Part shown: positions 1-8,432 of the stretch, one piece after another | Position numbering within the stretch: position 1 is the first letter of the stretch | How the letters are laid out: every line of letters begins with the position of its first letter | DNA from: a virus | Length of the DNA stretch: 42,726 bases | IMG/VR virus record: IMGVR_UViG_3300036861_000397 | Span: 1 to 42,726 of that record | Reading direction: 5' to 3' (one strand) | Made by a program: the position numbers and the translations under genes | Notes under the pieces: generated by a model | Told to the model about the DNA's origin: nothing | Databases searched by the model: none | What the model saw: the letters and a program-made list of their open reading frames with translations, nothing else

Positions 1-223
1 TTATAATGAGGGTTACCGCCGGCATAGTTCTCTTGCGTCGGCATCGTAAGGCCATACTGCTGATACCAGTCTTGACCTGTATAATACGGAGATCCTTGGG
101 GGACATTTGAAGGCCCGTAAGTAGGCCACATATTCGGCCCTTGAGCTGTGACCTGCTGGAGCCACTTCTGATACTCAGGTAGCTGGCTGTATCCAGCCGT
201 TCCCCATTGCGGGCCAGTCTGAG
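1..223. repeat. Terminal direct repeat, left copy (circular overlap)
   Basis: Bases 1-223 match 42504-42726 base for base except one mismatch: A at 128, C at 42631. The reading frame of the large minus-strand gene continues through the join. This is what a circular or circularly permuted genome looks like after assembly; a true short terminal repeat of a linear virion genome is less likely because it would cut the largest virion gene. Confidence 0.95.
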
Positions 224-767
224 GCTTAAATGTAGGCATCCCACCGCCCGGAAAATTAACTCCTTCAACCGGCGCTGGAGTCACCGGATTCATTCCGCCC
301 GGTTTAGCATCGGCCCAAGTGATCCCTTGCCCGGCAGCGGGCATCTTGGAAGCCAAGGCCATGCTCATCGTGCCGTCAGGATTCAGTTGCGGCTTGTTGC
401 CAGGAGGATTGAAATATCCGGGCTGTGTTGGCATCTCACCATTGAATCCGTGCGATCCTACGTTGCCAATTATCGGTGTAAACTGGCCTCGCCCGGCTTG
501 AAGACCGGGGGTTGTATAAGTTTGCGCTGGTGCCGTAGGCATTCCTGCCATTGGCGCTCCCGGCCCGGTAGGCATCATCCCTTCGCCGCTGAATCCGCGT
601 GATCCCGCGTTGCCGATCATTTGTTGCGGAGGCGAAGGCATCCTAAAAGGCGTTGGGTTCTGGATCATTGGAGGCGGAAATGGACCGGGGTTGTAATCGG
701 CTCCGGGCATGCCTCCGACTTGTATCGGCGGTCTTAACAGGCCACGGTAACGGGGATCGTAGGGCAT
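1..767 (-). CDS. Giant Gly/Pro/Gln-rich virion protein, N-terminal part (continues at the right end of the window)
   Basis: An ATG at 765-767 opens a frame that runs off the left edge and resumes at 42503 on the circular map, ending at 39878. The full protein is 1130 residues (767 + 2626 nt = 1131 codons including stop). This part is rich in Pro, Gly and Met, and contains GNAGSRGFSGE near residue 52 and GNVGSHGFNGE near residue 101; a third copy (GNAGTHGFSGE) is near residue 306. It begins one base after the stop of the 769-1077 gene, so it is translationally coupled to the tail genes. Position and size suggest an internal or ejection virion protein; this is inferred from context, not from a recognised domain. 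Confidence 0.85.
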   Translation of the reverse strand, partial: MPYDPRYRGLLRPPIQVGGMPGADYNPGPFPPPMIQNPTPFRMPSPPQQMIGNAGSRGFSGEGMMPTGPGAPMAGMPTAPAQTYTTPGLQAGRGQFTPIIGNVGSHGFNGEMPTQPGYFNPPGNKPQLNPDGTMSMALASKMPAAGQGITWADAKPGGMNPVTPAPVEGVNFPGGGMPTFKPQTGPQWGTAGYSQLPEYQKWLQQVTAQGPNMWPTYGPSNVPQGSPYYTGQDWYQQYGLTMPTQENYAGGNPHY

Positions 768-768
768 T

Positions 769-1077
769 TTAGCCAGCCCCTTTCAGTTTCGAGATTCTGT
801 GTTCAAGATAGCCGCGCATATCGCGCAGTCTGCTGATTTCATCTTTTGCCGCTTTCATCCTGTTTTCATCGCGCAGGAATTTCATTAGCGCAAACTGCCC
901 CTTGAACTGGTCGATGGCTCGGTTGGCTTCAATAAGTTGCTCGTTTGCCCACGCCAGTTCGGTTGAGGCGTTTGCCTGCCCGTCGCTGAAAACTTCTTCC
1001 TGCCATTTATTGATATCGTCATCTGTCATTTCATCCGCTCCAAACTTAAACCTTGACTTGTCTGTCTCATCGGCCAT
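769..1077 (-). CDS. Small coiled-coil virion-operon protein
   Basis: A protein of 102 residues from the ATG at 1077, or 114 from an in-frame TTG at 1113. AAGG lies three bases upstream of the ATG, and nothing better precedes the TTG. The sequence is strongly helical and charged, with an acidic N-terminus and a C-terminal heptad-like stretch ending in KLKGAG. It sits between the tail-fibre gene and the giant virion protein and stops one base before that gene's ATG. It could be a chaperone, assembly factor or small structural protein. No family is recognised. Confidence 0.75.
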   Translation of the reverse strand: MADETDKSRFKFGADEMTDDDINKWQEEVFSDGQANASTELAWANEQLIEANRAIDQFKGQFALMKFLRDENRMKAAKDEISRLRDMRGYLEHRISKLKGAG

Positions 1078-1217
1078 AGCCTTGGGAGCATGTTCTATAA
1101 CCTGATAACGCAAGTCGCTGACTTCTTCTCATTTGTCGATCCATACTGGATTCGCGTAATGGCCTGCGCGCAAACGCCGCCTCCCGGCCCTGACTCCAAT
1201 CCTTAAAGGTTCCAGCA

Positions 1218-1778
1218 TTACCACCATTCCAAGGTGCTTCCAGCCTTGATAATTACCCCATTGGCCGTGGCCGTTTCAGGAGCGAACTGAAGCTGAAACG
1301 TTCCGTTAGCCGATGGGCGCATGATCCCTTCGATCACAATAATATTTCCGGCTGTTGTGTTCATTGATCCGGTAGAAACTGTTCCGGTCTGAATTGCCGA
1401 TGCGCCATTTACCCATGAAACTGTCGTCAAAGATCCTCCGGCAATTATGGGAGTCGTCGTGATGTAGGAATTCAGCGTTGTCGTCGGCCCGTTCATCGAA
1501 ACCCGGATTCCTATTGTGGCCGCCGAAGTGACGTAATGGATCAGGCCGTAATAGCGATAGTTCACTCCAGAGGTCACCGAAAAAGACAGGCCCGTTATGT
1601 TCTGGAATGCCACCGAAGCCGTAGAAGCCACATCGTTGCCAAGTACGATCAGTGTTGCGTATCCTCCAACGGCGGGCGGGGCGGCCCATGTTCCATCCGC
1701 GCGCAGAAAGTTAGAAGTCCCGCCGCCGCTTTCCGGTACGATCCCCGCTTCCGTGCTGGAGAATTTTCCGCTTGCCAT
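1218..1778 (-). CDS. Tail fibre / receptor-binding type protein with C-terminal jelly-roll-like domain
   Basis: A protein of 186 residues. The start chosen is the ATG at 1778, which overlaps the stop of the upstream fibre gene (TGATG); a longer frame to 1841 is open but lies inside the neighbour. Residues 18-31 carry SNFLRADGTWAAP, a linker typical of phage fibres. The remainder is Ser/Thr/Ala-rich beta sequence ending in a GTFQLQFAPE...IKAGSTLEWW pattern, as in the C1q/TNF-like C-terminal domains of many phage appendage proteins. The likely role is host-surface binding, together with the 552-residue protein next to it. Confidence 0.75.
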   Translation of the reverse strand: MASGKFSSTEAGIVPESGGGTSNFLRADGTWAAPPAVGGYATLIVLGNDVASTASVAFQNITGLSFSVTSGVNYRYYGLIHYVTSAATIGIRVSMNGPTTTLNSYITTTPIIAGGSLTTVSWVNGASAIQTGTVSTGSMNTTAGNIIVIEGIMRPSANGTFQLQFAPETATANGVIIKAGSTLEWW

Positions 1779-3436
1779 CAGATAACCTCGTAAGAGAAGC
1801 AGTACAGCATCGGCTGGTTGGTGACATCGGTCGCAATCCACTGCATCTGCGCACGATCATTTGCAGAGTCGGCAACAATGGCCGCGCCCTGCCCGGCGAT
1901 ATTGGATGCGAATGCAGCTCCCGCGCAGTCGTTTCCAGCGGCAAAATTAGAAGCGATTGGGAGCGAGATCCCGACCTTTGTCAGCGTTGCTGTGAGCGTC
2001 GGATCAACGTCTAATTGGCCCGATACGGTGACCGTGTTTCCAACGCGCATGTATTGCGCTTTATAAGAGTTAGTGCTAGAGGTGTTGGCCACGCCTGTCA
2101 GCGTCGGGGTGTAGGTCCCATGCGCAAGGCCGGTGCTGTTGACCACCGCGCCCAACGACAACTTGGTCAGGGTCAGGGTGTCAAGGCCGCCGCCTCCGAA
2201 GGTCATATTGACGTCGTCGATGAGCAGGCCACCGGTACTTGCGAAGGGGACGCGCCCGGAGGTCAAGCCGCTGTCGGTTACCGATGTAGTAGAAATCTTT
2301 GTTGCTGTCAGTGTATCAACAGAAAAGGTTAGATCGGCATCGTCGCCAATCAATCCAGAAGTTCCTGCTATGAGTACCCGCCCCGAAGTCAGAGTGCTAT
2401 TGGTTAAGGCCCCCGAAACAAGCAACGTCCCGCCAATAACCGAATTGCCGGTCGCGCCGAATGTGCCTGTAACGTCCAGCGTGCGGACTGGAATCATTGC
2501 AATGCCAACGCTACCAGTATTTGCTACAGTCATTCGCACACTGGAATTAGTTATCAAGTGTATTGCAGTATTTGCGGCCCCTGTAGATAGCACGGTAGAA
2601 TAAGCCAAAGTGCCGATACCGAGAACCCCGCCTGCGGATGAGTCAATACCTAACTGGGTAGTACCTCCCGTATTGCTGAACTGTAAATTTGTCTGACCCG
2701 TTGTTGCGCCAGACCCGACAAAGAATGTTCCCCCACCTGTTTGGGTTATCTGACCGGATGCTTGAAGGGTGCCAGCAATGTCTAGCGTTTTTCCAGGTCC
2801 TGTTGTCCCGATGCCAACACTGCCGCCAGCAGCTATGGTCATTCTTACATTGCTGTTTGTTACCAGATGCAGTGGTGTGTTTGTAGTTGCACCTACTATT
2901 GTTGAGTAGGCAAGCGCGCCTATAGCTAAACCAGCGCCTGTTGATTGGTCTATTCCAATTTGAGCCGAACCACCTGTATTGGCGAATTGCAGATTTGTCT
3001 GTCCCGTGGTTGAACCAGAACCGACAAAGAACGTTCCGCCAATAGTTGATGTGATCGCACCGCCCACAGCTAGAGATCCGGTCGTTGTAAGACTGGTGAC
3101 TGTGGGTGTAGCGCTGAATGCAGGCGCTCCAGCGTTGGCCGTGAGGACCGAGTTAGCCGCCCCTTGCGCCGTCGAAGCCAGAATTCCGCTAGCGCCACTG
3201 GCGTAGATGACGCCATTTTGCGTACCAGCAAACCACGTAGGCGCTCCGGTGCCGCCGCTGATGAGCGCCTGTCCTGCCGTTCCAGCCGCGCTCAATGCGA
3301 TGCCGCTGGAAGTGGAATAAACAATAGCTCCAGCCGCGTAGGAAGGCGGGGAAGCGAACATGGGCAGCAAGCGCCACAGCTCCTTGACTCTGCGCTGATA
3401 TGACGGTAGATGTGGATTGAGTTCAGGAAGCGCCAT
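1778..3436 (-). CDS. Repeat-rich tail fibre / appendage protein
   Basis: A protein of 552 residues. The N-terminal 30 residues (LPSYQRRVKELWRLLP) look like a virion-anchoring segment. The rest is low-complexity beta sequence rich in Gly, Ser, Thr and Ala, as in trimeric fibres. Residues about 133-229 and 235-330 are two copies of one module, each starting GGTFFVGSG and containing TTGQTNLQF, LAYST, NS(N/S)VRMT and GSVGI. The gene starts directly after the preceding stop (TAGATG). It is likely a distal tail fibre. The repeats suggest module duplication, which may vary between related phages. Confidence 0.8.
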   Translation of the reverse strand: MALPELNPHLPSYQRRVKELWRLLPMFASPPSYAAGAIVYSTSSGIALSAAGTAGQALISGGTGAPTWFAGTQNGVIYASGASGILASTAQGAANSVLTANAGAPAFSATPTVTSLTTTGSLAVGGAITSTIGGTFFVGSGSTTGQTNLQFANTGGSAQIGIDQSTGAGLAIGALAYSTIVGATTNTPLHLVTNSNVRMTIAAGGSVGIGTTGPGKTLDIAGTLQASGQITQTGGGTFFVGSGATTGQTNLQFSNTGGTTQLGIDSSAGGVLGIGTLAYSTVLSTGAANTAIHLITNSSVRMTVANTGSVGIAMIPVRTLDVTGTFGATGNSVIGGTLLVSGALTNSTLTSGRVLIAGTSGLIGDDADLTFSVDTLTATKISTTSVTDSGLTSGRVPFASTGGLLIDDVNMTFGGGGLDTLTLTKLSLGAVVNSTGLAHGTYTPTLTGVANTSSTNSYKAQYMRVGNTVTVSGQLDVDPTLTATLTKVGISLPIASNFAAGNDCAGAAFASNIAGQGAAIVADSANDRAQMQWIATDVTNQPMLYCFSYEVI

Positions 3437-3730
3437 CTATTCTTTAACTCCTACGCCCCATAATTGCTTGGCGAATGCGCGGAAATCCTGTGCTGCTGGC
3501 AGGTTGATTGTGCCCTCGAAAATCTGGCGTAATTTATCCAGATCCGCGTAGGCGCTTTTCAGAGTTGCCACTTCCTGATCCGTATAGCCAAGTCCATTCA
3601 GTGAGGCTTGAGAAGTGGCCAGCAGGTAAATCTGGATATCGCGAACATTCTTGAAGGCCTCATTAAGAGCCTGGGCCGTTTCACCCGTCAACTTGTCCAA
3701 ATCTGCTTTATTTACTGCGATTCCGATCAT
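3437..3730 (-). CDS. Small helical tail-operon protein
   Basis: A protein of 97 residues that is mostly alpha-helical (KADLDKLTGETAQALNEAF..., then a short loop, then DLDKLRQIFEG). It sits between the tail nozzle and fibre genes, coupled by TAAATG at its start and TAGATG at its end with no Shine-Dalgarno of its own. It may be a small tail component or a fibre connector or chaperone. No family is recognised. Confidence 0.75.
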   Translation of the reverse strand: MIGIAVNKADLDKLTGETAQALNEAFKNVRDIQIYLLATSQASLNGLGYTDQEVATLKSAYADLDKLRQIFEGTINLPAAQDFRAFAKQLWGVGVKE

Positions 3731-5164
3731 TTATTTGTCCGTCACTACGTAGCCTTCGTTGATTATTTTCAAAATGGCTGGTCTCGTGCCAGTAGCAAGG
3801 GATTCCGTTAACTGATGGCGCATAATGAAATATTTCTGATTCAGGTAAGAACTGTTAAGCGTGATGAGACTAGCTGCTGGTGAAAGCGTGAAATTAGTTG
3901 TACGATTTGTCCCGTCTCGGAGTTTTGAAAAAACCGTATAAGTAATCGCGCCGGAAGTTCCAAAAGCCATCACCGTTAGTTTCTTAAATCTCTTTTCATG
4001 AGTATCTATGCCTGCATTCTCGTTTTTAGTGTCAAGCGTGGCTGTAATTGTCGTGGTGTCGTCAAGAATCGTCGAATTGTCATGCTTGAAAATGTAACTG
4101 TTGGCGGTTCCCGCTGAACCAACATAAACATTGGCTATTCCGGCATTTACAACTCGCCCTGATGCGCCCATTTGGGTCCCAAGACCATCTGATAGCCAAA
4201 AAGTGTCCGTCTTGTAGTAGTAGTCAATTCTGAGATTAATCGTTGCCTGCCCGGACCCGTTATGAACAAAGAAATGGATGCATTCCTGTGGCTCGTTCCA
4301 AGTCGCATGAACCAGTCCAAACTTGGCTTTATTCAAACCGGCCATAGTGGTAGGAATTCCTCTGAGCCTCCCGGAACTGTTGGCGAACGGCAAGCAGATG
4401 TAAGTCGCATCGAAGCCATCTGAACGAACGATCCCGGAATTGGACCACCAGAACACCTCATCCCCAACCACAACTACGGATCGATGCGAAGTGCAGCCGA
4501 TTCCATATTTACTGTAAGAGATATTCATCTCTCCGGTTGACGTTCCACTGATATGGAAGAAATCGTTCTGAGTCAGAACCAGAAGAACGTTTTTGAACCG
4601 TTTCAGTCCAGTAATAGGGTTGTTCTGCTGATTGGTGATCGTAAGAGAGTTTGAGGCCGTCCAAGTCGCCACCGTGCCAAGATCGGCCCATCTCAGAATT
4701 CCATCGGAATGCCCTGCCCCGAATAGGAAATTGTTTACCGCTTCTATGTATTTGAAAGTCGAAGGAGAGCCGCCCAAAGCGGCAAAAGAAGTGCCGTTGG
4801 TAGAAGTCCATGGGGGATCAACCCCGTTCACCATTATGTCGTTGCCTAGAAAGCTTTCCCAATCAGGATCAGTACTTGACGTAATGGCCTGCAATGAAGT
4901 CCCGGCTGCAGAGCGAATAGCCGTTGTTGTCGTCCCATAAGTGGCATTCTTGCCCTGAAATACGCTGGTCCATGCTTCGGTCTGAACGGAGGAAACCCGC
5001 GTGATTCCCTCGCGTTTTATAATGCCGCCACTGCCGGTTGAGTTGTCTCGATTCGGTATGAAATTGGCGCAGCTTGAAACTTCGTCGTTGGAGATATCAC
5101 CTCGATAAACGGCCTCGTTCAGGCCACCTTCGAAAGTATTGATAATCGGCTCATGGGCTGGCAT
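3731..5164 (-). CDS. Tail nozzle / stabilisation protein (tail tubular protein B or P22 gp10 type)
   Basis: A protein of 477 residues. The N-terminus has the pattern NTFEGGLNE... CANFIPNRD... GGIIKREG, which resembles the tail tubular B (T7 gp12) and P22 gp10 group, where an early FxGG motif is followed by a variable-Asn-Pro-Arg segment and a KRxG motif. The remainder is beta-rich, consistent with the propeller-like nozzle fold. It lies directly downstream of the adaptor gene, two bases after its stop. Such proteins plug the channel below the portal. The assignment rests on N-terminal motif and gene order rather than strong similarity. Confidence 0.65.
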   Translation of the reverse strand: MPAHEPIINTFEGGLNEAVYRGDISNDEVSSCANFIPNRDNSTGSGGIIKREGITRVSSVQTEAWTSVFQGKNATYGTTTTAIRSAAGTSLQAITSSTDPDWESFLGNDIMVNGVDPPWTSTNGTSFAALGGSPSTFKYIEAVNNFLFGAGHSDGILRWADLGTVATWTASNSLTITNQQNNPITGLKRFKNVLLVLTQNDFFHISGTSTGEMNISYSKYGIGCTSHRSVVVVGDEVFWWSNSGIVRSDGFDATYICLPFANSSGRLRGIPTTMAGLNKAKFGLVHATWNEPQECIHFFVHNGSGQATINLRIDYYYKTDTFWLSDGLGTQMGASGRVVNAGIANVYVGSAGTANSYIFKHDNSTILDDTTTITATLDTKNENAGIDTHEKRFKKLTVMAFGTSGAITYTVFSKLRDGTNRTTNFTLSPAASLITLNSSYLNQKYFIMRHQLTESLATGTRPAILKIINEGYVVTDK

Positions 5165-5166
5165 TT

Positions 5167-5877
5167 TTACCCGTTGTTGTAATGTGACGGATCAAAAACA
5201 GGACCACGCATGCCAGAGCCTGAAAAGTCTCTTGGCATACGCTCTGACTTTTGTGCCGGTCCCTGAACGTTGAATGTCCTGTAAGAGGGCAGTAATCTCT
5301 GATAATGGGACTCAGCCAGTTGGTAGCCTTCCGGGTCATTTCTGTAGAGTGCAGCCGCCGTTGCAGCCCAGATCAGCAATTCTTCGAATCCGATACGGGC
5401 AATCGGGGAAATGATCGTGCCGGAGATATCCTGAGGCAACCAGTAGAACCAGTACTTGATTGTATAAACAGCATCAGGGGTTGAGTCAAAGCGAACGCGC
5501 CACAGATTTACAGGGCTGGTGCTGTCACTGTCAAATCCGATCACACAGGCAAAGTAAGGAATCCTTGTCGGTATGGTGGGCAGAATCTCCACTTCATCTA
5601 CAAACTGCTCTCGCGGGATGCATATAATCTGGTGGGCCATGGTCTGCTCCCACATCGTGCGCATCTGAAAGAAGAGTGAAGAAAGAGAATACTCGCGATT
5701 GGTCGTATCTGTCGTGATCGTCTTTTCCATTATCCCAAGGGTGCTTGGAGAGTCCTGGACGATCCTTCGCTGGCCCAGAGTCATGAATAGATCCAGGTCA
5801 CCAGGGTCCGTGAAAGTGGCATCGTTGTGCAGGTTCTCCTTCAGGATTGCCCGCATGTTGGCGGTAGTCAGGCCCAT
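5167..5877 (-). CDS. Head-tail adaptor (tail tubular protein A / gp11-like)
   Basis: A protein of 236 residues. Early helices (LTTANMRAILKENL, LDLFMTLGQRRI) are followed by a beta-rich middle (EQFVDEVEILPT... YFACVIGFDS... YTIKYWFYWLP) and a late helix containing EELLIWAATAAALYRNDPEGY, then a Pro/Gly-rich tail. Size, helix-beta-helix layout and position immediately upstream of the nozzle gene fit the adaptor ring that joins the portal to a short tail. Confidence 0.65.
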   Translation of the reverse strand: MGLTTANMRAILKENLHNDATFTDPGDLDLFMTLGQRRIVQDSPSTLGIMEKTITTDTTNREYSLSSLFFQMRTMWEQTMAHQIICIPREQFVDEVEILPTIPTRIPYFACVIGFDSDSTSPVNLWRVRFDSTPDAVYTIKYWFYWLPQDISGTIISPIARIGFEELLIWAATAAALYRNDPEGYQLAESHYQRLLPSYRTFNVQGPAQKSERMPRDFSGSGMRGPVFDPSHYNNG

Positions 5878-5883
5878 AAATTC

Positions 5884-6240
5884 TTACGCGATAAAAACCA
5901 CTCCGTTGACCGTAGCCCCGGTGCTGCCGGTTGGCGTTGTTGTGGCAAACATGACAATGCCGTTTGCAAATGGCAGTGACTTGCCCTGCGGGAAAGCGAA
6001 GTGATAAGCAGTGCTGACAGCCATCGGGATCACAAAATTTGGCGCAGTCGTCCCCAGTGTCACGCTGCCAACGGCCGCCAAATCGAACACCTGCACATAG
6101 GTAATGGCGGCTGCGGTATTCAACAGCGCCCATCCGCACAAAAGTCCCGGAGTGGCTTTCACTGCCTGGCCAGGCGTGTCGTCAAGAGACAGAACGCTTA
6201 CAGCCTGTGAACCGCCGATATCAAGATCGCTTTTAGCCAT
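5884..6240 (-). CDS. Small beta-rich virion protein
   Basis: A protein of 118 residues made almost entirely of hydrophobic and Thr/Ser beta strands (AITYVQVFDLAAVGSVTLGTT, PNFVIPMAVSTAYHF). It resembles in character the small proteins at 11626-12063 and 12084-12356. It may be a capsid decoration or tail-associated protein. No family is recognised; the virion role comes from position just before the adaptor gene. Confidence 0.7.
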   Translation of the reverse strand: MAKSDLDIGGSQAVSVLSLDDTPGQAVKATPGLLCGWALLNTAAAITYVQVFDLAAVGSVTLGTTAPNFVIPMAVSTAYHFAFPQGKSLPFANGIVMFATTTPTGSTGATVNGVVFIA

Positions 6241-6246
6241 ATTCCC

Positions 6247-6609
6247 TCACTCGGTATTAAATTCGGATTTAATGAAAGCGATCAGCGATGTCAGATCTTC
6301 GCTCTCACTGAACCGCTTGCGCCTCGGCTCCCAGAAATCGTTATGCTTCTGGCGGAAATGGCCGGTGATGGATGTTTTGTGATCGCCAAAGCCGAGTATC
6401 TTTCCGTCGCAGCCGGGAAACGGGCATGGCAGATCGCCGGCGCCGTACTTGTCCCGGTATTCTTCCGGGAAGAATTTCTCCAGTTCTTCTGGCGTCAATT
6501 GCCACTTCTCGATTTTGATTCCATCGCAGTAAAGGATTCCGCCCTCTACCATGAATTTCGGTTCGTGGCCTTGGATATCGGCAATGCTGTATTCGTTGCT
6601 GTTAGACAT
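6247..6609 (-). CDS. Zinc-finger-like protein (C-X4-C-X16-H-X4-H)
   Basis: A protein of 120 residues. Residues near 62-90 read CPFPGC...GHFRQKH, a Cys2His2 arrangement with a loop longer than the classical finger. The N-terminal part contains LTPEELEKFFPEEYRDKY. It overlaps the last eight bases of the glycosyltransferase gene and closes the sugar-modification cassette. It could bind nucleic acid or simply be a zinc-stabilised adaptor. It is the second His/Cys finger candidate in this cassette; the first is at 8298-8432. Confidence 0.7.
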   Translation of the reverse strand: MSNSNEYSIADIQGHEPKFMVEGGILYCDGIKIEKWQLTPEELEKFFPEEYRDKYGAGDLPCPFPGCDGKILGFGDHKTSITGHFRQKHNDFWEPRRKRFSESEDLTSLIAFIKSEFNTE

Positions 6610-7483
6610 GCTTCATCTCCTCGATGATTCTTTCCATTCGGTGAATATAAGTATGATTGGCACGGACACAACGAAGGCCGTTTCTCCCGATTTCCGCCCG
6701 CTCCCCGTTCATGCTCAGGGCTTCCTTGGCGGTATCCACCATCTCAGCTTTGCCCTTGTAGCCAAAATAATGAATGCCTTGCACAAACAAATCACCAATG
6801 CCGTCCACGTCCATATTGGTTAGAAGCGGACAGCCGGTTGACATCACTTCAAAAACGCGCATATTCAGATCACGCTTGATCGAGATATTAAATCCAAGCC
6901 GCGCCTTGATGTAGCGAATCGCCATTTCCTCAAAGAACCTATTTGTTGCAAGGCGCGAATTCGGGAAAGCGGTAAAGAGCGCATCCAGGTAATCAACGCG
7001 GCTGTTGTAGCTTTCCTCATAGCGATCAGCCAGATAGCCCACAAAGGCGATGTCCCACCGCTGTTCCAGCAGTTCGGCTGAAGCCCCGCGCGCCAGAAGC
7101 TCCTCTTTTGATGGATGCGCTTCGGGATGGCAGGCAAGTGGGAGCCACCGGACATTCTCGATGCCGTCCCGCTTGAAATCCGCCACGGCTGGCTTCTGAG
7201 CCACAAAGACGCGGTCAAAATGCCGGGCCTTCCAGAGCCGGTAGCCATAGCCAAGATGGGTATCGATGGCCCAATACGCGCAAGGGTGAGGCGGAAGCCA
7301 CTCCAGTTCATCGCGTCCATCATCGATGTAGATATAGAAATCAAATTCGGGAATCGTGCCGCGCGGCTGGAAGTGCTTAACGCGGCACTTGCCCTGCTCT
7401 TCCAGTTGCTTGAGCGCGCGATGACAGTAGGAAAATGTTCCGTTATTCCTCAGCTCGCAATTGGCTATTACCGCTATGTCCAT
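6602..7483 (-). CDS. Glycosyltransferase, CgeB / family 4-like
   Basis: A protein of 293 residues from the ATG at 7483, preceded by AAAAGGAAGT; the frame is open 36 nt further upstream. The C-terminal half has RWDIAFVGYLADRYE and KRDLNMRVFEVMSTGCPLLTN, the pattern of CgeB-type GT-B enzymes, whose MRxFEVMxxG segment lies in the nucleotide-sugar site. It overlaps the preceding glycosyltransferase by 10 nt. The likely role is transferring a sugar to a virion protein or to host or phage glycan. The acceptor cannot be told from sequence. Confidence 0.8.
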   Translation of the reverse strand: MDIAVIANCELRNNGTFSYCHRALKQLEEQGKCRVKHFQPRGTIPEFDFYIYIDDGRDELEWLPPHPCAYWAIDTHLGYGYRLWKARHFDRVFVAQKPAVADFKRDGIENVRWLPLACHPEAHPSKEELLARGASAELLEQRWDIAFVGYLADRYEESYNSRVDYLDALFTAFPNSRLATNRFFEEMAIRYIKARLGFNISIKRDLNMRVFEVMSTGCPLLTNMDVDGIGDLFVQGIHYFGYKGKAEMVDTAKEALSMNGERAEIGRNGLRCVRANHTYIHRMERIIEEMKHV

Positions 7484-8301
7484 ACTTCCTTTTCCAGAAT
7501 CGTCTTCTCGCTTCCCCACTCATGGCCGACATTGGCCGTTTTGACTTTCTCGTGAATGAACTTCCAGCAGCGATTCAGGTTTGACAGACGGGCTTCGTTA
7601 TCCGCCCATCCGGTTCCAGATCCCCAATGAAACCCATGAATCACGCAGGCCGATGAGTAGAAAACGGTGTCCATTCCGTTGTTAGCAAAGACAGCGCCGA
7701 GAATGTCATCCTCCCATCCGTAGCCTGACATCTGGCTTTCTTCTACCCCGCCAAAATCAACGAACCTGCTTCTAGGGAACACGACTCCGTACCACCAGAA
7801 CCGGTCGACGCCAGCCCTCAAAAATGCCGGTCTTTTGACACCTGCTAGCCGTAAAGCCTGATTTTGGTGCATCTTTCCAATGTCGACGCCTCTGATTGAC
7901 CTTAGAAATTCCCTGTCTGTTTCATAAGCTTCAAAGACCGCCACGGCTTCCGAGCTAAATACCTCGCTCACCTTCTCGATTGTGCCAAGCTGAAAGCACT
8001 CCGGCGACGTCCCGTAAATGGCCTCATGGCTGGCATTCATTACTGCGATATTTGCCAGCAGCGCCCACGGAGAGGCATAAACCGGGATACAGCCAAGGTT
8101 GGCATCCACGGCGATCCACTGCGTTTTAGCAAAGTACCTGTCGGCCCGATCCTTTATCTCCTTGGCCCTTGGCTTCTCCGTTCTCACGTCTTCGACTATG
8201 ACAAGCTCCTGAGTCTCCCTGTCATGGCGGTAAGTAGGGAGCGCCGCCTGCAAGTGTCCGATACGCGATGGTTTCATTGGAACCACTACGGAGATGTTCA
8301 T
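7474..8301 (-). CDS. Glycosyltransferase, GT-A fold (galactosyltransferase-like C-terminal motif)
   Basis: A protein of 275 residues from the ATG at 8301, which overlaps the zinc-finger gene's stop (ATGA). The N-terminus MNISVVVPMKPSR is the nucleotide-binding beta strand of GT-A enzymes. GYGWEDD at about 193-199 matches the acceptor-side motif of Glyco_transf_7C-type galactosyl/GalNAc transferases. A usual DXD is not obvious; VEDVR near 36-40 may serve. It belongs to the cassette of four sugar transferases placed between capsid and tail genes. Confidence 0.75.
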   Translation of the reverse strand: MNISVVVPMKPSRIGHLQAALPTYRHDRETQELVIVEDVRTEKPRAKEIKDRADRYFAKTQWIAVDANLGCIPVYASPWALLANIAVMNASHEAIYGTSPECFQLGTIEKVSEVFSSEAVAVFEAYETDREFLRSIRGVDIGKMHQNQALRLAGVKRPAFLRAGVDRFWWYGVVFPRSRFVDFGGVEESQMSGYGWEDDILGAVFANNGMDTVFYSSACVIHGFHWGSGTGWADNEARLSNLNRCWKFIHEKVKTANVGHEWGSEKTILEKEVWT

Positions 8302-8432
8302 TTTTTCGGACTTACATCTAAGGTTTCGTAACCGTGAATCCGTTCCATGTGTAAATATTTTTCTTCCCGTGTCTTGAACCATTTAAGACAGCAGGGACAG
8401 CAAAACCTCCATGTTCCATAGTCATCGCTCAT
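8298..8432 (-). CDS. C2H2 zinc-finger microprotein
   Basis: A protein of 44 residues, with ATGA overlaps at both ends: the upstream methyltransferase stop at 8429 and the downstream transferase start at 8301. It contains CPCCLKWF...YLHMERIHG, that is C-X2-C-X12-H-X4-H with the conserved aromatic and Leu, very close to the classical TFIIIA-type finger. A lone finger could bind nucleic acid or a protein partner. The frame is open 18 codons further upstream, but ATG 8432 gives the coupled start. Confidence 0.7.
   Translation of the reverse strand: MSDDYGTWRFCCPCCLKWFKTREEKYLHMERIHGYETLDVSPKK

Noticed and set aside
2133-2603. 156-codon plus frame opposite the fibre gene
   Set aside because: Pro/Val/Thr-rich antisense of the repetitive fibre gene, without any start signal.
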